A stretch of DNA of 64,000 nucleotides from Oligoflexus tunisiensis (GTDB taxonomy: Bacteria; Bdellovibrionota_B; Oligoflexia; Oligoflexales; Oligoflexaceae), in the NCBI RefSeq assembly GCF_001748245.1, contig NZ_BDFO01000001.1, positions 359,740-423,739 of the forward strand. Reading direction: 5' to 3'. Every line of letters begins with the position of its first letter. The first letter of the stretch is position 1. Below the pieces are notes generated by a model. That model was not told where the DNA came from. It saw nothing but the letters and a program-made list of their open reading frames with translations, and made no database searches. Of the stretch, positions 9,367 to 18,054 are shown piece after piece. A program made the position numbers and the translations under genes.

Positions 9367-9798
9367 TCAATCAAATTGTTTGAGCGTTTTTACCATGGTG
9401 ATGGCCGTCAGGGCCGCCTCGGCGCCCTTGTTGCCAAGTTTCAATCCCGCCCGATTCAGAGCCTGCTCGACCGTATTGGTGGTCAGGACACCGAAAATCG
9501 TCGGGATCCCGGTTTCAATCCCGATATTCATCAGACCGGACGCACAGGGTCCGGCGACATATTCAAAGTGTGGCGTCTCGCCTCGGATGACCGCGCCCAG
9601 GCAGACGATGCTTGCATAGCGCTTGCTGCGGGCGGCCCTGGCTGCGGCCACGGGAATTTCAAAGGCGCCTGGAACCCAGACGACATCGACCGTATCGGCG
9701 AGGCCCTGTTCCTGGTAGACCGACAGGGCGGATTCGACCAGGGATTTGGTGATGAGTTCATTGAAGCGGGCCGCGACGATGAGATGACGAAGATTCAT
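9367..9798 (-). CDS. ribH: 6,7-dimethyl-8-ribityllumazine synthase
   Basis: A 143-residue lumazine synthase, which condenses 5-amino-6-ribitylaminouracil with 3,4-dihydroxy-2-butanone 4-phosphate in riboflavin synthesis. Motifs: VAARFNELIT near the N-terminus, VWVPGAFEIPVAA, CLGAVIRGETPHFEYV (substrate loop), and NRAGLKLGNKGAEAA near the end. Length is typical. It lies 15 bases after ribBX and just before nusB, in one operon. Confidence 0.96.
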   Translation of the reverse strand: MNLRHLIVAARFNELITKSLVESALSVYQEQGLADTVDVVWVPGAFEIPVAAARAARSKRYASIVCLGAVIRGETPHFEYVAGPCASGLMNIGIETGIPTIFGVLTTNTVEQALNRAGLKLGNKGAEAALTAITMVKTLKQFD

Positions 9799-9813
9799 GA
9801 CCAGGTTCCTTCC

Positions 9814-10959
9814 TTAAACCGACTTATGAATGATGGAGTTCTCGACGATTTCCAGACCAAAACCCGACAGGCCTTTGAGCACCATGGGGGAACTCGTGTG
9901 AGCCCGCAGCCGCTTGATGCCCAGGGCGCGAATGATCTGCGCTCCGGTTCCATGCAAACGAAGATCCATCTTGCGGGTGCTGGTCCCGTCATCGGCGGTG
10001 TTCTGATAATCCGCGGCCATCTGCTTCAGCTCATCCTGCCACGAGGTCTGGGGATGATTAAGATAGATCAGGGCCGCCTTGTCCTGCTGAGCCAGGAGAT
10101 CCAAACCATGCTGCAGGCGGAAACCTGACCCTGTTTTGCGATCGGCAAAGACATCGAGCAGATGGTGCTGGCTATGCACGCGCACGTCGACCACACTGTT
10201 TTCAAAATCCTTGCCCTTGATCAGAGCCAGGTGCTCCAGTCCATCGACCGTGTTGCGATACAGCACGGCTTCACAGTTGCCGCCGATGGTGCGGATGGTT
10301 TCGCGAGCGACTTCTTCAACCATCGATTCGTGCATCAGGCGATACTGAATCAAATCGGCAATCGCGACGATCGGGAGTTTATGTTTTTCGGCGAAGATTT
10401 CGAGATCCGGCATGCGGGCCATGGTGCCATCATCGTTCATGATCTCGCAGATGACGCCGGCGCCTTTCAGGCCTGAAAGTCGGGCAAGATCCACGGAACC
10501 TTCCGTGTGACCGGCACGTTCGAGGACTCCACCCGGACGGGCTCGCAAGGGAAAGATATGACCGGGGACAACGATATCACCGGGGCTGCAGCGATCATCA
10601 ATGGCGACTTTAATGGTGTGCGCGCGATCCGCAGCAGATATGCCGGTGGAAACACCCTCGCGGGCTTCAATGCTGACGGTAAAGGCTGTGCCCTGATCGG
10701 GGAAACGCTTGCTGCCATCGGCCATCATCGGCAGTTTCAGATGATCCACGATGCGCGGTTCCAACGTGAGGCAGATCAGACCTCGGGCTTCCTTGGCCAT
10801 GAAGTTGATATTGCGGGGTGTAACACATTCGGCGGCTAAAACCAGGTCTCCTTCGTTCTCGCGGTCTTCATCATCGACCATAATCACCATCCCGCCCTGT
10901 TTAATGACGTCGATGGCTTTGCGTACTCTGGCGATCAGCTTATCCTGGTCTATCTGCAT
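9814..10959 (-). CDS. ribB: 3,4-dihydroxy-2-butanone 4-phosphate synthase with degenerate GTP cyclohydrolase II-like domain (RibBX type)
   Basis: A 381-residue fusion. Residues 1-205 are a well-conserved RibB domain making the four-carbon unit of riboflavin ([12 protein letters not shown] metal-binding acidic motif, [26 protein letters not shown]). Residues ~210-381 align with GTP cyclohydrolase II. However, the region that should hold the zinc cysteines reads [19 protein letters not shown], without any of them, and the catalytic EGRGIGL segment is not seen. The second domain is therefore probably inactive as a cyclohydrolase, as in the RibBX variant known from proteobacteria. A separate functional RibA must exist elsewhere. 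No FMN riboswitch consensus was found in the 139 bases upstream. Confidence 0.92.
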   Translation of the reverse strand: MQIDQDKLIARVRKAIDVIKQGGMVIMVDDEDRENEGDLVLAAECVTPRNINFMAKEARGLICLTLEPRIVDHLKLPMMADGSKRFPDQGTAFTVSIEAREGVSTGISAADRAHTIKVAIDDRCSPGDIVVPGHIFPLRARPGGVLERAGHTEGSVDLARLSGLKGAGVICEIMNDDGTMARMPDLEIFAEKHKLPIVAIADLIQYRLMHESMVEEVARETIRTIGGNCEAVLYRNTVDGLEHLALIKGKDFENSVVDVRVHSQHHLLDVFADRKTGSGFRLQHGLDLLAQQDKAALIYLNHPQTSWQDELKQMAADYQNTADDGTSTRKMDLRLHGTGAQIIRALGIKRLRAHTSSPMVLKGLSGFGLEIVENSIIHKSV

Positions 10960-11098
10960 GGCGATACCCTTTATCCGAGGCTGAACGAAGGAAAATGTGG
11001 CTTTTCAAAGATCATTTATGTGCGACAAAATAGCATTGCTTGTCCGTTGGTCGCATCCTAGCCCAGATTCCCCGCCCTGTCCATGAAAAGTCGAGGGT

Positions 11099-11650
11099 TT
11101 AACGCCGGTTCCAGCTTTCCTCCGCCGCCGTTGAAGTGGTCAGTTTCATGCTGATCACCTTGCCGCCCACCAGGGTCCAGACCAGCTGCGTGCCGTTATC
11201 AAGAGTTACGCTGCGTTGCAGACTTGCGTCAGCCAAAGTCTCCGTTTTGACCTCGCTGCAAGTCACCTGTGGGGCCATAGGCAAGGCCTGGATGGCATAA
11301 GTGCCGACCGTTGGTGCCGGCGTGATCACAAAGATGGTGGAGCCGTCGAGACGGGTCACCGTTTTGCGGCCGTCCGTTTCAGGAGTGACCTTAAATCCTG
11401 TGGTGTTCGTACTGTTCATGAATGTGCCTTCGATCGTCTCCGCAAAAGGTGACGCGCAGGCGGCGATGAATGAAGTCGAAAGAATGTAATTTGTAGCGCT
11501 GTCCTCAGCAGCCTCCGGGGCTGAAGTCGGTGCGCCGTTCCCCGTGGTGCTGCCTTGGGTGACCTTTTCCTCAGGTGCCACGCCGTTGCCCACTTCGGTT
11601 CCGCAGTGGCAAAGAAGAAGGCCAAGAGCAATGGGAAGAACGCGCTTCAT
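11099..11650 (-). CDS. Putative lipoprotein of unknown function
   Basis: A 183-residue exported protein with signal peptide MKRVLPIALGLLLCHC. The mature N-terminus CGTEVGNG looks like a lipoprotein anchor, although the lipobox (LCHC) is not canonical. A low-complexity Ala/Glu/Thr linker follows, then a small domain with two further cysteines. The internal start at 11650 is preferred: it overlaps the stop of the upstream TIGR02147-type regulator gene (ATGA), so the two are translationally coupled. Function is unknown; pairing with that regulator is the only clue. Confidence 0.7.
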   Translation of the reverse strand: MKRVLPIALGLLLCHCGTEVGNGVAPEEKVTQGSTTGNGAPTSAPEAAEDSATNYILSTSFIAACASPFAETIEGTFMNSTNTTGFKVTPETDGRKTVTRLDGSTIFVITPAPTVGTYAIQALPMAPQVTCSEVKTETLADASLQRSVTLDNGTQLVWTLVGGKVISMKLTTSTAAEESWNRR

Positions 11651-12492
11651 GTGTCGGACCCCTTGGTCTGAGGAAACATTTGCAGGTTGAGCTGCACCAC
11701 AGCCTTTTCCTGGGTGGGTTGATTCTGTTCGAGCGCCCACTGATGGAGTTCCTTGCGAAAACTCTTGAGCCGGGCCTTCAATTCCGGAAGGGCGGTTTCC
11801 GGCAACTGAAAAATCAGGGCCCCATATTCCCGCTGATCGAGCGGCAGATCCTCCAGGGCTTCGATCGCCTGCTCCAGGATCCGTCGATGAAAGGTGCGGA
11901 TCGCAAGGCTTTTCACTTCATCACTGGTAATGACGATATCATCCTTCACCTCGAACTGCCCGTCGGGGCGCTTCTGGATGAAGCCTTTCTTCTTGAGAAA
12001 ATTCAGAGCCGCCACGATCTCTTTCAGTTCGATGCGACCGTTCAGGCGCCGCTGAATCCAATAGGGATCATCACGGAAACCATTGAGAAGGGCCATCTCG
12101 CGGATCACAGGATAAATCCAATGACTCAGATACTCCACGGCATCCGAATCCAGCTCATAGCGCCTTGAGGAAGGCATGAGACGCTTTAACTTCTCGTAAA
12201 AAGCCGCACGTTCCTCATCACTGTCCGCCTGGTTCATGGCGACCAGACAGCGGAAATATTCCGCCGGGCCTCCGGTCAGACCCAAAGCCTGAATGAATTT
12301 TTCCATGGACGGACCACTGATATTGCGCTGACCATCGATCACCAGTTTCAAAACATTCGGGGCGCTGAAGCCGGCGGCCTGGGAAAACTGGCGAAAACTA
12401 TAGCCGCGTTTGCTGTCCTTGCGAAACTGATAGTAGTCCGCAAGGAAGAGGCGGTAGTTGGTATATCCATAGATGCTGGGTCCCTGATACAT
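11647..12492 (-). CDS. TIGR02147/DUF4423-family predicted regulator
   Basis: A 281-residue protein. It begins with SIYGYTNYRLFLADYYQFRK, then a helix-turn-helix-like stretch (SFRQFSQAAGFSAPNVLKL), and a C-terminal winged-helix-like region (EIVAALNFLKKKGFIQK...ITSDEVKSLAIRTFHRRIL). This is the arrangement of the TIGR02147 family, expanded in Bdellovibrio and Fibrobacter and assumed to be transcriptional regulators. The start at 12492 matches the family N-terminus; the frame extends 40 codons further without similarity. It is co-transcribed with the downstream lipoprotein. The upstream intergenic region carries six copies of a GTATTC element (12518-12754), which could be its operator. Confidence 0.8.
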   Translation of the reverse strand: MYQGPSIYGYTNYRLFLADYYQFRKDSKRGYSFRQFSQAAGFSAPNVLKLVIDGQRNISGPSMEKFIQALGLTGGPAEYFRCLVAMNQADSDEERAAFYEKLKRLMPSSRRYELDSDAVEYLSHWIYPVIREMALLNGFRDDPYWIQRRLNGRIELKEIVAALNFLKKKGFIQKRPDGQFEVKDDIVITSDEVKSLAIRTFHRRILEQAIEALEDLPLDQREYGALIFQLPETALPELKARLKSFRKELHQWALEQNQPTQEKAVVQLNLQMFPQTKGSDT

Positions 12493-12832
12493 GCTGGGAG
12501 TCCTTCGCTGTTCCCTTGTATTCTCGGCAGAATTTGATTTTTCCCTGAGAAAAAAATTAATCCATAATGTCCGGGGATTGGAGGCCAAACCGTATTCCCG
12601 CAAGTAACGCATTGATTTATCGTCAAAAACTGTCCTTTTGTATTCCCGCCGGGCGTCCTTTCCGTGTGCCCTGGTTGGGCCTCGTAATTATATCGAGGGT
12701 TTTGCAAAAATTTTGTATTCAACGCGCGACCTGTTTTGGAATACGCCGGAATACGGAATTTGGGGTTTTCGCCTTCTGTAAAACGGCATTTTGACCGTAA
12801 AGTCTTCATCGTGGCAACCTGAGGAGACGAAC
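12493..12832. promoter_or_regulatory. Divergent intergenic region with six GTATTC/GAATAC elements
   Basis: This 340-base spacer separates two divergent genes and holds no convincing coding sequence. GTATTC occurs at 12518, 12592, 12640 and 12715, and the reverse complement GAATAC at 12739 and 12749. Most copies extend to roughly (T/C)(T/C)GTATTCCCG. Spacings are 74, 48, 75, 24 and 10 bases. About 0.1 occurrence would be expected by chance in this length. A role as regulator binding sites, perhaps for the adjacent TIGR02147 protein, is inferred. Confidence 0.45.
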
Positions 12833-14998
12833 ATGTTTCGAGGTCTTTCCATTCAAAAAATTGGCTTGGGAATCAGTCTGTTAGGGCTGGCAGGCTGTGG
12901 AATTTTCGGCAAGTCCGATCGCAAGGATCAAACCTTTGGACCGGATTATGTGACCAATGCGCGCCTGGAGGCTCAGCGCATGGCCCTGCTCCAGCCGGAA
13001 CTGCGGCAGGGGATGGCCCTTTATGAAAACTGTGAGGTGCTCGCCGCTGATTTGAATGAATCAGTGCAGCAACGTTGGGTGCAGCAAAGAGCCAGCATCA
13101 GCGATAGCGTGGCCTCGATGCTGATCAATATCGATAACAATACCCGGGGTGATATCGCCACAACCGATGCGGCGACTCCGACCGCAGCTCCGGAAGCCGC
13201 TGCAGACAACAGCGCGGGCAGTGCGGACACCCTGACCAATGTTCAGGAAGCGGGCGTGGACGAAGCGGATCGTTACCGCATCGGTCGCGATCAAATCTAT
13301 GTTCACAGCTTCGGAAAAATCCAGGTCATCGACCGCAGCAGTCTGCAAATGCAGGGAACTGTGGATGTTGCGTCCTGGTATAGTCCCCAGTTCTTCACGA
13401 AGGATGATCGTCTGATCGTCGTCGGGCCAGCCGTCCGCGATCCGAACGAGGATCCGGTCAAACCCATTCCGGCCGGTGGTCCCGAGATCGGCACCGCCGA
13501 CATGCCGATGCCCTTCCCAGGCTATGGTTATAGCAATAAGGTGAAGATCGCTGTCTATTCCACCGCGCCCGGTCAGCTGCCGACTCTGGTTTCCGAATCC
13601 ACAGTGGACGGACAATATCTCGATAGCCGATTGGTGCAGAATCAGCTCGTGCTCGTCATCCGTGATCAGATCGCCATGGAAACCACGCCGGTGACGCTCG
13701 AGGATTTCGCCGACGAGCTTTGGTATTCCGACGCCCGCGCCCGCGAATTTTTCTCGTCCGTGTGGGCCAACAGCCAACGCGATACCGCGATCAAGGTGGA
13801 AGGTGAAGCCCTGAACGGCATTCCCTGTCAGAACTATGTGAAACGGAAAATGGCCGACTGGGATCGCGGCATCTCCAAGGTCCTGACCCTGGACACAGCG
13901 AATCCTCAGGCTGCCGCTCAAAATTTGGGCGTGATCGGCCAGGGTGGGGAAATCTATATGACCACCGATTCGCTCTATCTTCTGAAAACCAAGGTGGAAT
14001 GGTTTGAGGAACGCTGGGGTGGCCGTGCCTGGGTTGGGGCAGCCGATGAAAAACTTTTAATCCAGCAGATCGGTTTTGATGGTGCCACAGGAGCGTTGAA
14101 TCCTCTGGCTGATGGTGAAGTGAAGGGCCGGATCAAGGACCGCTGGGCTCTGCATGGCATGAATGGGGGCCAGAACCTCGTCGTAGCCAGCACCACCGGT
14201 GCAACCTGGGGCACGGGTGAGCAGGCCGCCCAGAATCATCTGACCGTCTTGGAACGTGATGCCGCCACCCAGCGTCTTGTGGTGAGTGGCAGCGTGGAAA
14301 ATTTTGGAACGAATGAAGACATCCGCTCGGTGCGGTATGTGGGCAACATCGCCTATGTGGTTACCTTCCGACAAACGGATCCCCTGTTTGCGATTGATAT
14401 TGCCGATCCCAACGCACCGAAAATGCTGAGTGGACTGAAAATTCCCGGCTTCTCCACCTATATGCATCCTTTGGCTTCGGGTCGCCTTTTGGGTGTTGGA
14501 TTTGATGCCTTTTCAACCGGACAGGTGCAAGGGATCCAGGTCTCGCTCTTTGATACCAGTGATCCCACGGCCATGAACCGCCTCGATGTGAAAACCTATG
14601 GCAACCGCGGATCGAGTTCGGATGTCACTCAGGATCATCACGCCTTCTTCTTTGACAGCGCCAGCGGCCTCGTCGGCATTCCCTTGGTGGAACGCCTGGA
14701 TTATGGCAGCGTGAAATTCAGTGGCGCTCAACTCCTGTTCTTTGATGGCAATACGCTGGTCGATCGCGGTCGTGTGACCCATCGGGAGCTGATTCCTGGC
14801 TACTGCCAGTCGCAGATGGCCTATGGCGGTTCCTCGCTCGATATCAACCGGCTCTATCGTGTGGATGATCGCCTGATTACTCTTTCACCCTATGGCCTGA
14901 AAGCCTATAGCCTGACCGACTTTGCCAGCCCGGCCGCTACGGTGGCGTTTACGGTGCCGGTGGGCGAGTGCCAGGCGAGTTATCCGATGCCTCTTTGA
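12833..14998 (+). CDS. Beta-propeller domain lipoprotein (Beta_propel family)
   Basis: A 721-residue exported protein with signal peptide and lipobox LAGC (about residue 20). The mature part contains TNVQEAGVDEADRYRIGRDQIYVH, shortened here to its core NVQEAGVDEADRYRIG, the hallmark of secreted C-terminal beta-propeller proteins distantly related to WD-40 (PF09826). Repeated strands such as RYVGNIAYVVTFRQTDPLFA and GSLEN-like turns extend to the end. The start at 12833 follows GAGGAGACGAAC; an earlier in-frame codon at 12791 precedes the signal peptide and lacks a ribosome site. The role is unknown, probably a cell-surface or periplasmic scaffold. Confidence 0.8.
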   Translation: MFRGLSIQKIGLGISLLGLAGCGIFGKSDRKDQTFGPDYVTNARLEAQRMALLQPELRQGMALYENCEVLAADLNESVQQRWVQQRASISDSVASMLINIDNNTRGDIATTDAATPTAAPEAAADNSAGSADTLTNVQEAGVDEADRYRIGRDQIYVHSFGKIQVIDRSSLQMQGTVDVASWYSPQFFTKDDRLIVVGPAVRDPNEDPVKPIPAGGPEIGTADMPMPFPGYGYSNKVKIAVYSTAPGQLPTLVSESTVDGQYLDSRLVQNQLVLVIRDQIAMETTPVTLEDFADELWYSDARAREFFSSVWANSQRDTAIKVEGEALNGIPCQNYVKRKMADWDRGISKVLTLDTANPQAAAQNLGVIGQGGEIYMTTDSLYLLKTKVEWFEERWGGRAWVGAADEKLLIQQIGFDGATGALNPLADGEVKGRIKDRWALHGMNGGQNLVVASTTGATWGTGEQAAQNHLTVLERDAATQRLVVSGSVENFGTNEDIRSVRYVGNIAYVVTFRQTDPLFAIDIADPNAPKMLSGLKIPGFSTYMHPLASGRLLGVGFDAFSTGQVQGIQVSLFDTSDPTAMNRLDVKTYGNRGSSSDVTQDHHAFFFDSASGLVGIPLVERLDYGSVKFSGAQLLFFDGNTLVDRGRVTHRELIPGYCQSQMAYGGSSLDINRLYRVDDRLITLSPYGLKAYSLTDFASPAATVAFTVPVGECQASYPMPL

Positions 14999-15081
14999 AT
15001 GAATGAACCGCCCGGCAAGCATTTCCCGTCGCCTCTGCTCTATGATGTGATAAACATCGACAACGGCATGAGGGACGGGTT

Positions 15082-16341
15082 ATGAACCTTAGGCAGTTAC
15101 TGCAGAGTCTTACCAGCATCGTGGCGGCTTTTTCCAGTGGCACCTGTCTCTGTGCTGGTTACTTCGCTCTGGCTCCGCTCAGTGAATCCTCTCAGATCAA
15201 ACAGTGGGTGGAGCAGCATCCCGGCAGCTGGTGGGTGGAAGGCGAGGATCGCATTCTCGTCAGCCTGCAACGCTGGGATGGGCAGGATACGCCAGGCGGC
15301 TCACGGACAACCATAATCGAAGCCACACCGGGTCCGAGTGTGGTTTATTTTTTTCAGGGAGCGGGTCCTTTGCCGGCCCAGAGCCGTGAACTCATTCGCG
15401 GGGGACGGACGCGGGTGATTGAAAGTCCCCGCGCCATCGCCATGGCTGATGGTCCTCATCATCGTCTGCGGCCCCTGCAGCCGAATGTCCGCCTTGTGCA
15501 AAAATTGCCCTTTGATCCCGAAGCCGGGGAACCCATTCTTTCCCTGCGCGCGGCCCTGGATGCTGACGCCTGGCGGAGCGAGGTGGAGGAAATCAGCCGC
15601 TTCTCCCGCTATACCTATGGTTCGGAAATTGATGCGGCCCGGACATTTCTCAGCAGCCGTCTGCGGTCCATTCCCGGTCTTCAGGTTGAGGAGTCGACGT
15701 TCACGACAGCCCGAGGCCTGGCGACCAATGTGATCGCCACGCTGCCAGGCCGCTCGCGCCCTGATGAAGTTTATGTGGTCGGTGCCCATTACGACAGCAC
15801 CAGCGAAAGACCGTTTGAGCTGGCACCCGGGGCCGAGGATAACGCCTCCGGCACAGCCGGGCTTTTGACTCTGGCCCGTCTCTTTGCTGAGCAGCCGCCG
15901 GAAGCCACACTTATTTTCATCGCTTTTTCCGGTGAGGAGCAGGGTTTGCTCGGCAGCCGCGCCTGGCTTAAAAACTGGCTGGCGGACGGCCGCACGCAAC
16001 AGATTCATGGCGTCTTTATCATGGACATGATCGGCTATAGCGGGGACGGGGAGCTGGACTGTCTCCTGGAAACGTCGCCGGCGAGTCAGCCTTTTCTGAG
16101 CCAGATCCAGGCCGCGCATAAGGATGCTGAACTGGTTCTGACCTCAAGTCTCGACTATTGGGGGTCGGATCACGTCCCCTTTCTGGATAACAGGATTCCC
16201 GCCGTCCTCTTCATAGAGAACGATTATCTGGACTATCCCGCGTATCACCGCAGTACGGATACGGTCGACAAAATCCATCCCCAGCTGGGCCCGAAAATAC
16301 TTGGTCTGGTCGCGCAGACAATAGGCAGCCTGGCCTATTAG
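15082..16341 (+). CDS. Exported M28-family zinc aminopeptidase
   Basis: A 419-residue peptidase. An N-terminal signal-like segment (residues 1-28) is followed by ~150 residues of unassigned sequence and an M28 catalytic domain from about 165. Di-zinc ligands are seen in VVGAHYDSTSE (His, Asp), PGAEDNASGTAGLL (Asp), FSGEEQGLLGSRAW (catalytic Glu and ligand Glu), FIMDMIGYS (Asp) and AYHRSTDTVDKI (His). It should release N-terminal amino acids from peptides in the periplasm or outside. Co-directional with the beta-propeller gene 83 bases upstream. Confidence 0.88.
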   Translation: MNLRQLLQSLTSIVAAFSSGTCLCAGYFALAPLSESSQIKQWVEQHPGSWWVEGEDRILVSLQRWDGQDTPGGSRTTIIEATPGPSVVYFFQGAGPLPAQSRELIRGGRTRVIESPRAIAMADGPHHRLRPLQPNVRLVQKLPFDPEAGEPILSLRAALDADAWRSEVEEISRFSRYTYGSEIDAARTFLSSRLRSIPGLQVEESTFTTARGLATNVIATLPGRSRPDEVYVVGAHYDSTSERPFELAPGAEDNASGTAGLLTLARLFAEQPPEATLIFIAFSGEEQGLLGSRAWLKNWLADGRTQQIHGVFIMDMIGYSGDGELDCLLETSPASQPFLSQIQAAHKDAELVLTSSLDYWGSDHVPFLDNRIPAVLFIENDYLDYPAYHRSTDTVDKIHPQLGPKILGLVAQTIGSLAY

Positions 16342-16610
16342 AAAATTTTTAGGGCGGAACCATCAATTGGGATTTGGAAAAAAGTGTGACCTGGCTCTTG
16401 AAATACCAGGAGCATAAAAGGTCAAACATCTCTCTGGTCAGGAGCTAAAGGCCGGAGACCGTCCGTCAAAGTCGGTATAAAAATATATTTATTCGAATTT
16501 CTTTCGTGGCGAACTCGCGAGTAACACGAGATTATGATGGTCTGAGAAATGACAGTGAACGTTTTTCAGAAAGTGATTAACACTAAGTTTTGAGAACGAG
16601 AGAGGCAAGT
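16342..16610. other. Non-coding spacer with dyad symmetry upstream of a small secreted protein
   Basis: No coding potential seen in this 269-base spacer. It contains an AT-rich stretch near 16478-16497 that could be a promoter, a perfect 10-base palindrome ACTCGCGAGT at 16513-16522 flanked by TCGTG (16504-16508) and CACGA (16525-16529), and one copy of a 10-mer AAGGTCAAAC (16418-16427) that recurs at 20175 and 23673. The palindrome may be an operator or fold in the 5' leader; this is not established. Confidence 0.4.
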
Positions 16611-16844
16611 ATGTTGAAGAAAGTCGCTATGTTCGCCGTTGTTCTTGGCCTGGCCGCTCCTGCTATGGCTAACGAAGAAGTTTCCAAGGAAAAAACCGAA
16701 GAAGCTGCTCCCAAGACCAAGGAAGCTAAGAAATCCAAAAGCAAAAACAAGAAAAAAGCTGCTGCCAATCAAGCTACTGAGAAAGCTGCACCTGCTGAAG
16801 CTGCACATTCTGATGCTGATATGGACGCTCCCGAAGCTCCCTAA
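16611..16844 (+). CDS. Small secreted Lys/Ala/Glu-rich protein
   Basis: A 77-residue protein: a clear signal peptide (MLKKVAMFAVVLGLAAPAMA, cleavage after AMA), then a highly charged, disordered mature peptide rich in Lys, Ala and Glu with a poly-lysine core (KKSKSKNKKKAAAN) and an acidic tail (DADMDAPEAP). Codon usage is simple (GCT and AAG/AAA dominate), unlike its neighbours, which may mean high expression. The start follows GAGAGAGGCAAGT. A strong terminator lies 52 bases downstream, so it is a single-gene unit. Function unknown. Confidence 0.7.
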   Translation: MLKKVAMFAVVLGLAAPAMANEEVSKEKTEEAAPKTKEAKKSKSKNKKKAAANQATEKAAPAEAAHSDADMDAPEAP

Positions 16845-16896
16845 TCGCTTTTTGGAAAATTCAGGAAGGCCGCCCTTAAGGTAGGCCTGAGTGTTT

Positions 16897-16930
16897 GAAG
16901 GTCTGTCGCCACTGACAGACCTTCTTTATT
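16897..16930 (+). terminator. Intrinsic terminator after the small secreted protein gene
   Basis: An 11-base-pair stem, GAAGGTCTGTC (16897-16907) with GACAGACCTTC (16914-16924), 6-base loop, then TTTATT. It also touches the 3' end of the convergent ribE and may act in both directions. Confidence 0.8.
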
Positions 16931-17543
16931 TGCCGGAAAGATGCGGCAGAGCCATGCGCTCGATATACTTGCCGACCATATCCACCTCGACATTCACCAG
17001 AATCCCCGGTGCCCAGGTCTGCACGTTGGTATTTTCGATCGTTGCGGGAATCAGGGTCAGGCGAATCAGGGAGGCCTTGGCTTCATCCTTGACTTCGTTC
17101 ACGGTCAGGCTAATGCCATCAAGCGCGATGGATCCCTTGGGGATCACATAACGGGCCAGATCCAGCGGCAGCGCCACCCAAATATTCCAGCCACCGGGCA
17201 GCTGATCGATCGAACGAACCGTGGCCACGGCATCCACATGTCCGGCCACCATATGCCCACCCAGTCGATCCCCGGCCCGCAGCGCGCGTTCGAGGTTGAC
17301 AAGAGAAGCCGTTTTCAATTGGCTCAGGCTGGTTTTGGACAAAGTCTCGTGACTGACATCAAACGACATCGTCGTTTCCGAGCGACGGGTTACGGTCAGG
17401 CAGCAGCCATTGACGGCGATGCTGTCGCCGAGTTTTTCCGCATACACGTCCGCTTCGGGAATCGTCAGCGTCAGAACCTTGTAGCCAGCCCGTTCCTCGA
17501 TACTCTGGATGCGACCCACCTGTTCCACGAGTCCGGTAAACAT
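16926..17543 (-). CDS. ribE: Riboflavin synthase, alpha subunit
   Basis: A 205-residue riboflavin synthase dismutating two lumazine molecules. It has the N-terminal MFTGLVEQVG signature and two similar lumazine-binding halves, seen by the repeats GDSIAVNGCCLTV (first half) and KGSIALDGISLTV (second half); the first contains the usual catalytic-region Cys/Ser environment. Length is typical. It lies 16 bases after nrdR. In related genomes the next genes are ribBA-ribH-nusB; here they are found 6 kb further on. Confidence 0.95.
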   Translation of the reverse strand: MFTGLVEQVGRIQSIEERAGYKVLTLTIPEADVYAEKLGDSIAVNGCCLTVTRRSETTMSFDVSHETLSKTSLSQLKTASLVNLERALRAGDRLGGHMVAGHVDAVATVRSIDQLPGGWNIWVALPLDLARYVIPKGSIALDGISLTVNEVKDEAKASLIRLTLIPATIENTNVQTWAPGILVNVEVDMVGKYIERMALPHLSGK

Positions 17544-17559
17544 GGCTCTTCCTTATGTT

Positions 17560-18051
17560 TTAATTGGTCGGAGGATTGTTCCCCGGAGTCGGGGTTTCCC
17601 GATTGGTTTTGAGGCCGCGCAGTTCGCGAACAAACTCCTCGGGATCCTTGAAGTCCTTGTAGATGGAGGCGAAACGCACGTAAGCCACATGATCGGTCTG
17701 GCGAAGCTTTTTCATCACCAGATCACCGATCTTGCTGCTTTGAATGACCCGGTCCCCCTCGGAACGCAGCTGAGCTTCGATGGCCGTGACCATGGCTTCG
17801 ATCTGATCCATCGAAATCTGCCGCTTGCGACAGGCCATGGTAATGGCGCGAATGATTTTTTCCCGGCTGAATTCATCGAAGGAGCCATCCTTCTTTTTCA
17901 CCTGGAGGATCAGCTCCTCCTCCTTTTCATAGGTGGTGAAACGATGATGGCATTTCAAACACGCACGACGACGCCGGATACTGCGGCCGTCCACGCTTAC
18001 GCGGCTCTCCAGTACCTTGGTATCCAGGTAATCGCACTTGGGGCACTTCAA
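17560..18051 (-). CDS. nrdR: Transcriptional repressor NrdR
   Basis: A 163-residue regulator of ribonucleotide reductase genes. The zinc ribbon uses Cys3, Cys6, Cys31 and Cys34 (MKCPKCDYLD...RRRACLKCHHRF), followed by an ATP-cone domain from about residue 48 (VKKKDGSFDEFSREKI). It senses ATP/dATP and binds NrdR boxes; none was found in this window. It starts 3 bases after the glyA stop, and the glyA-nrdR-ribE order is conserved in many proteobacteria. Confidence 0.96.
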   Translation of the reverse strand: MKCPKCDYLDTKVLESRVSVDGRSIRRRRACLKCHHRFTTYEKEEELILQVKKKDGSFDEFSREKIIRAITMACRKRQISMDQIEAMVTAIEAQLRSEGDRVIQSSKIGDLVMKKLRQTDHVAYVRFASIYKDFKDPEEFVRELRGLKTNRETPTPGNNPPTN

Positions 18052-18054
18052 GTT

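Noticed and set aside
10960..11098. FMN riboswitch upstream of ribBX
   Set aside because: None of the conserved RFN blocks were found; only a TGCGAC/GTCGCA inverted repeat with a long loop at 11021-11055.
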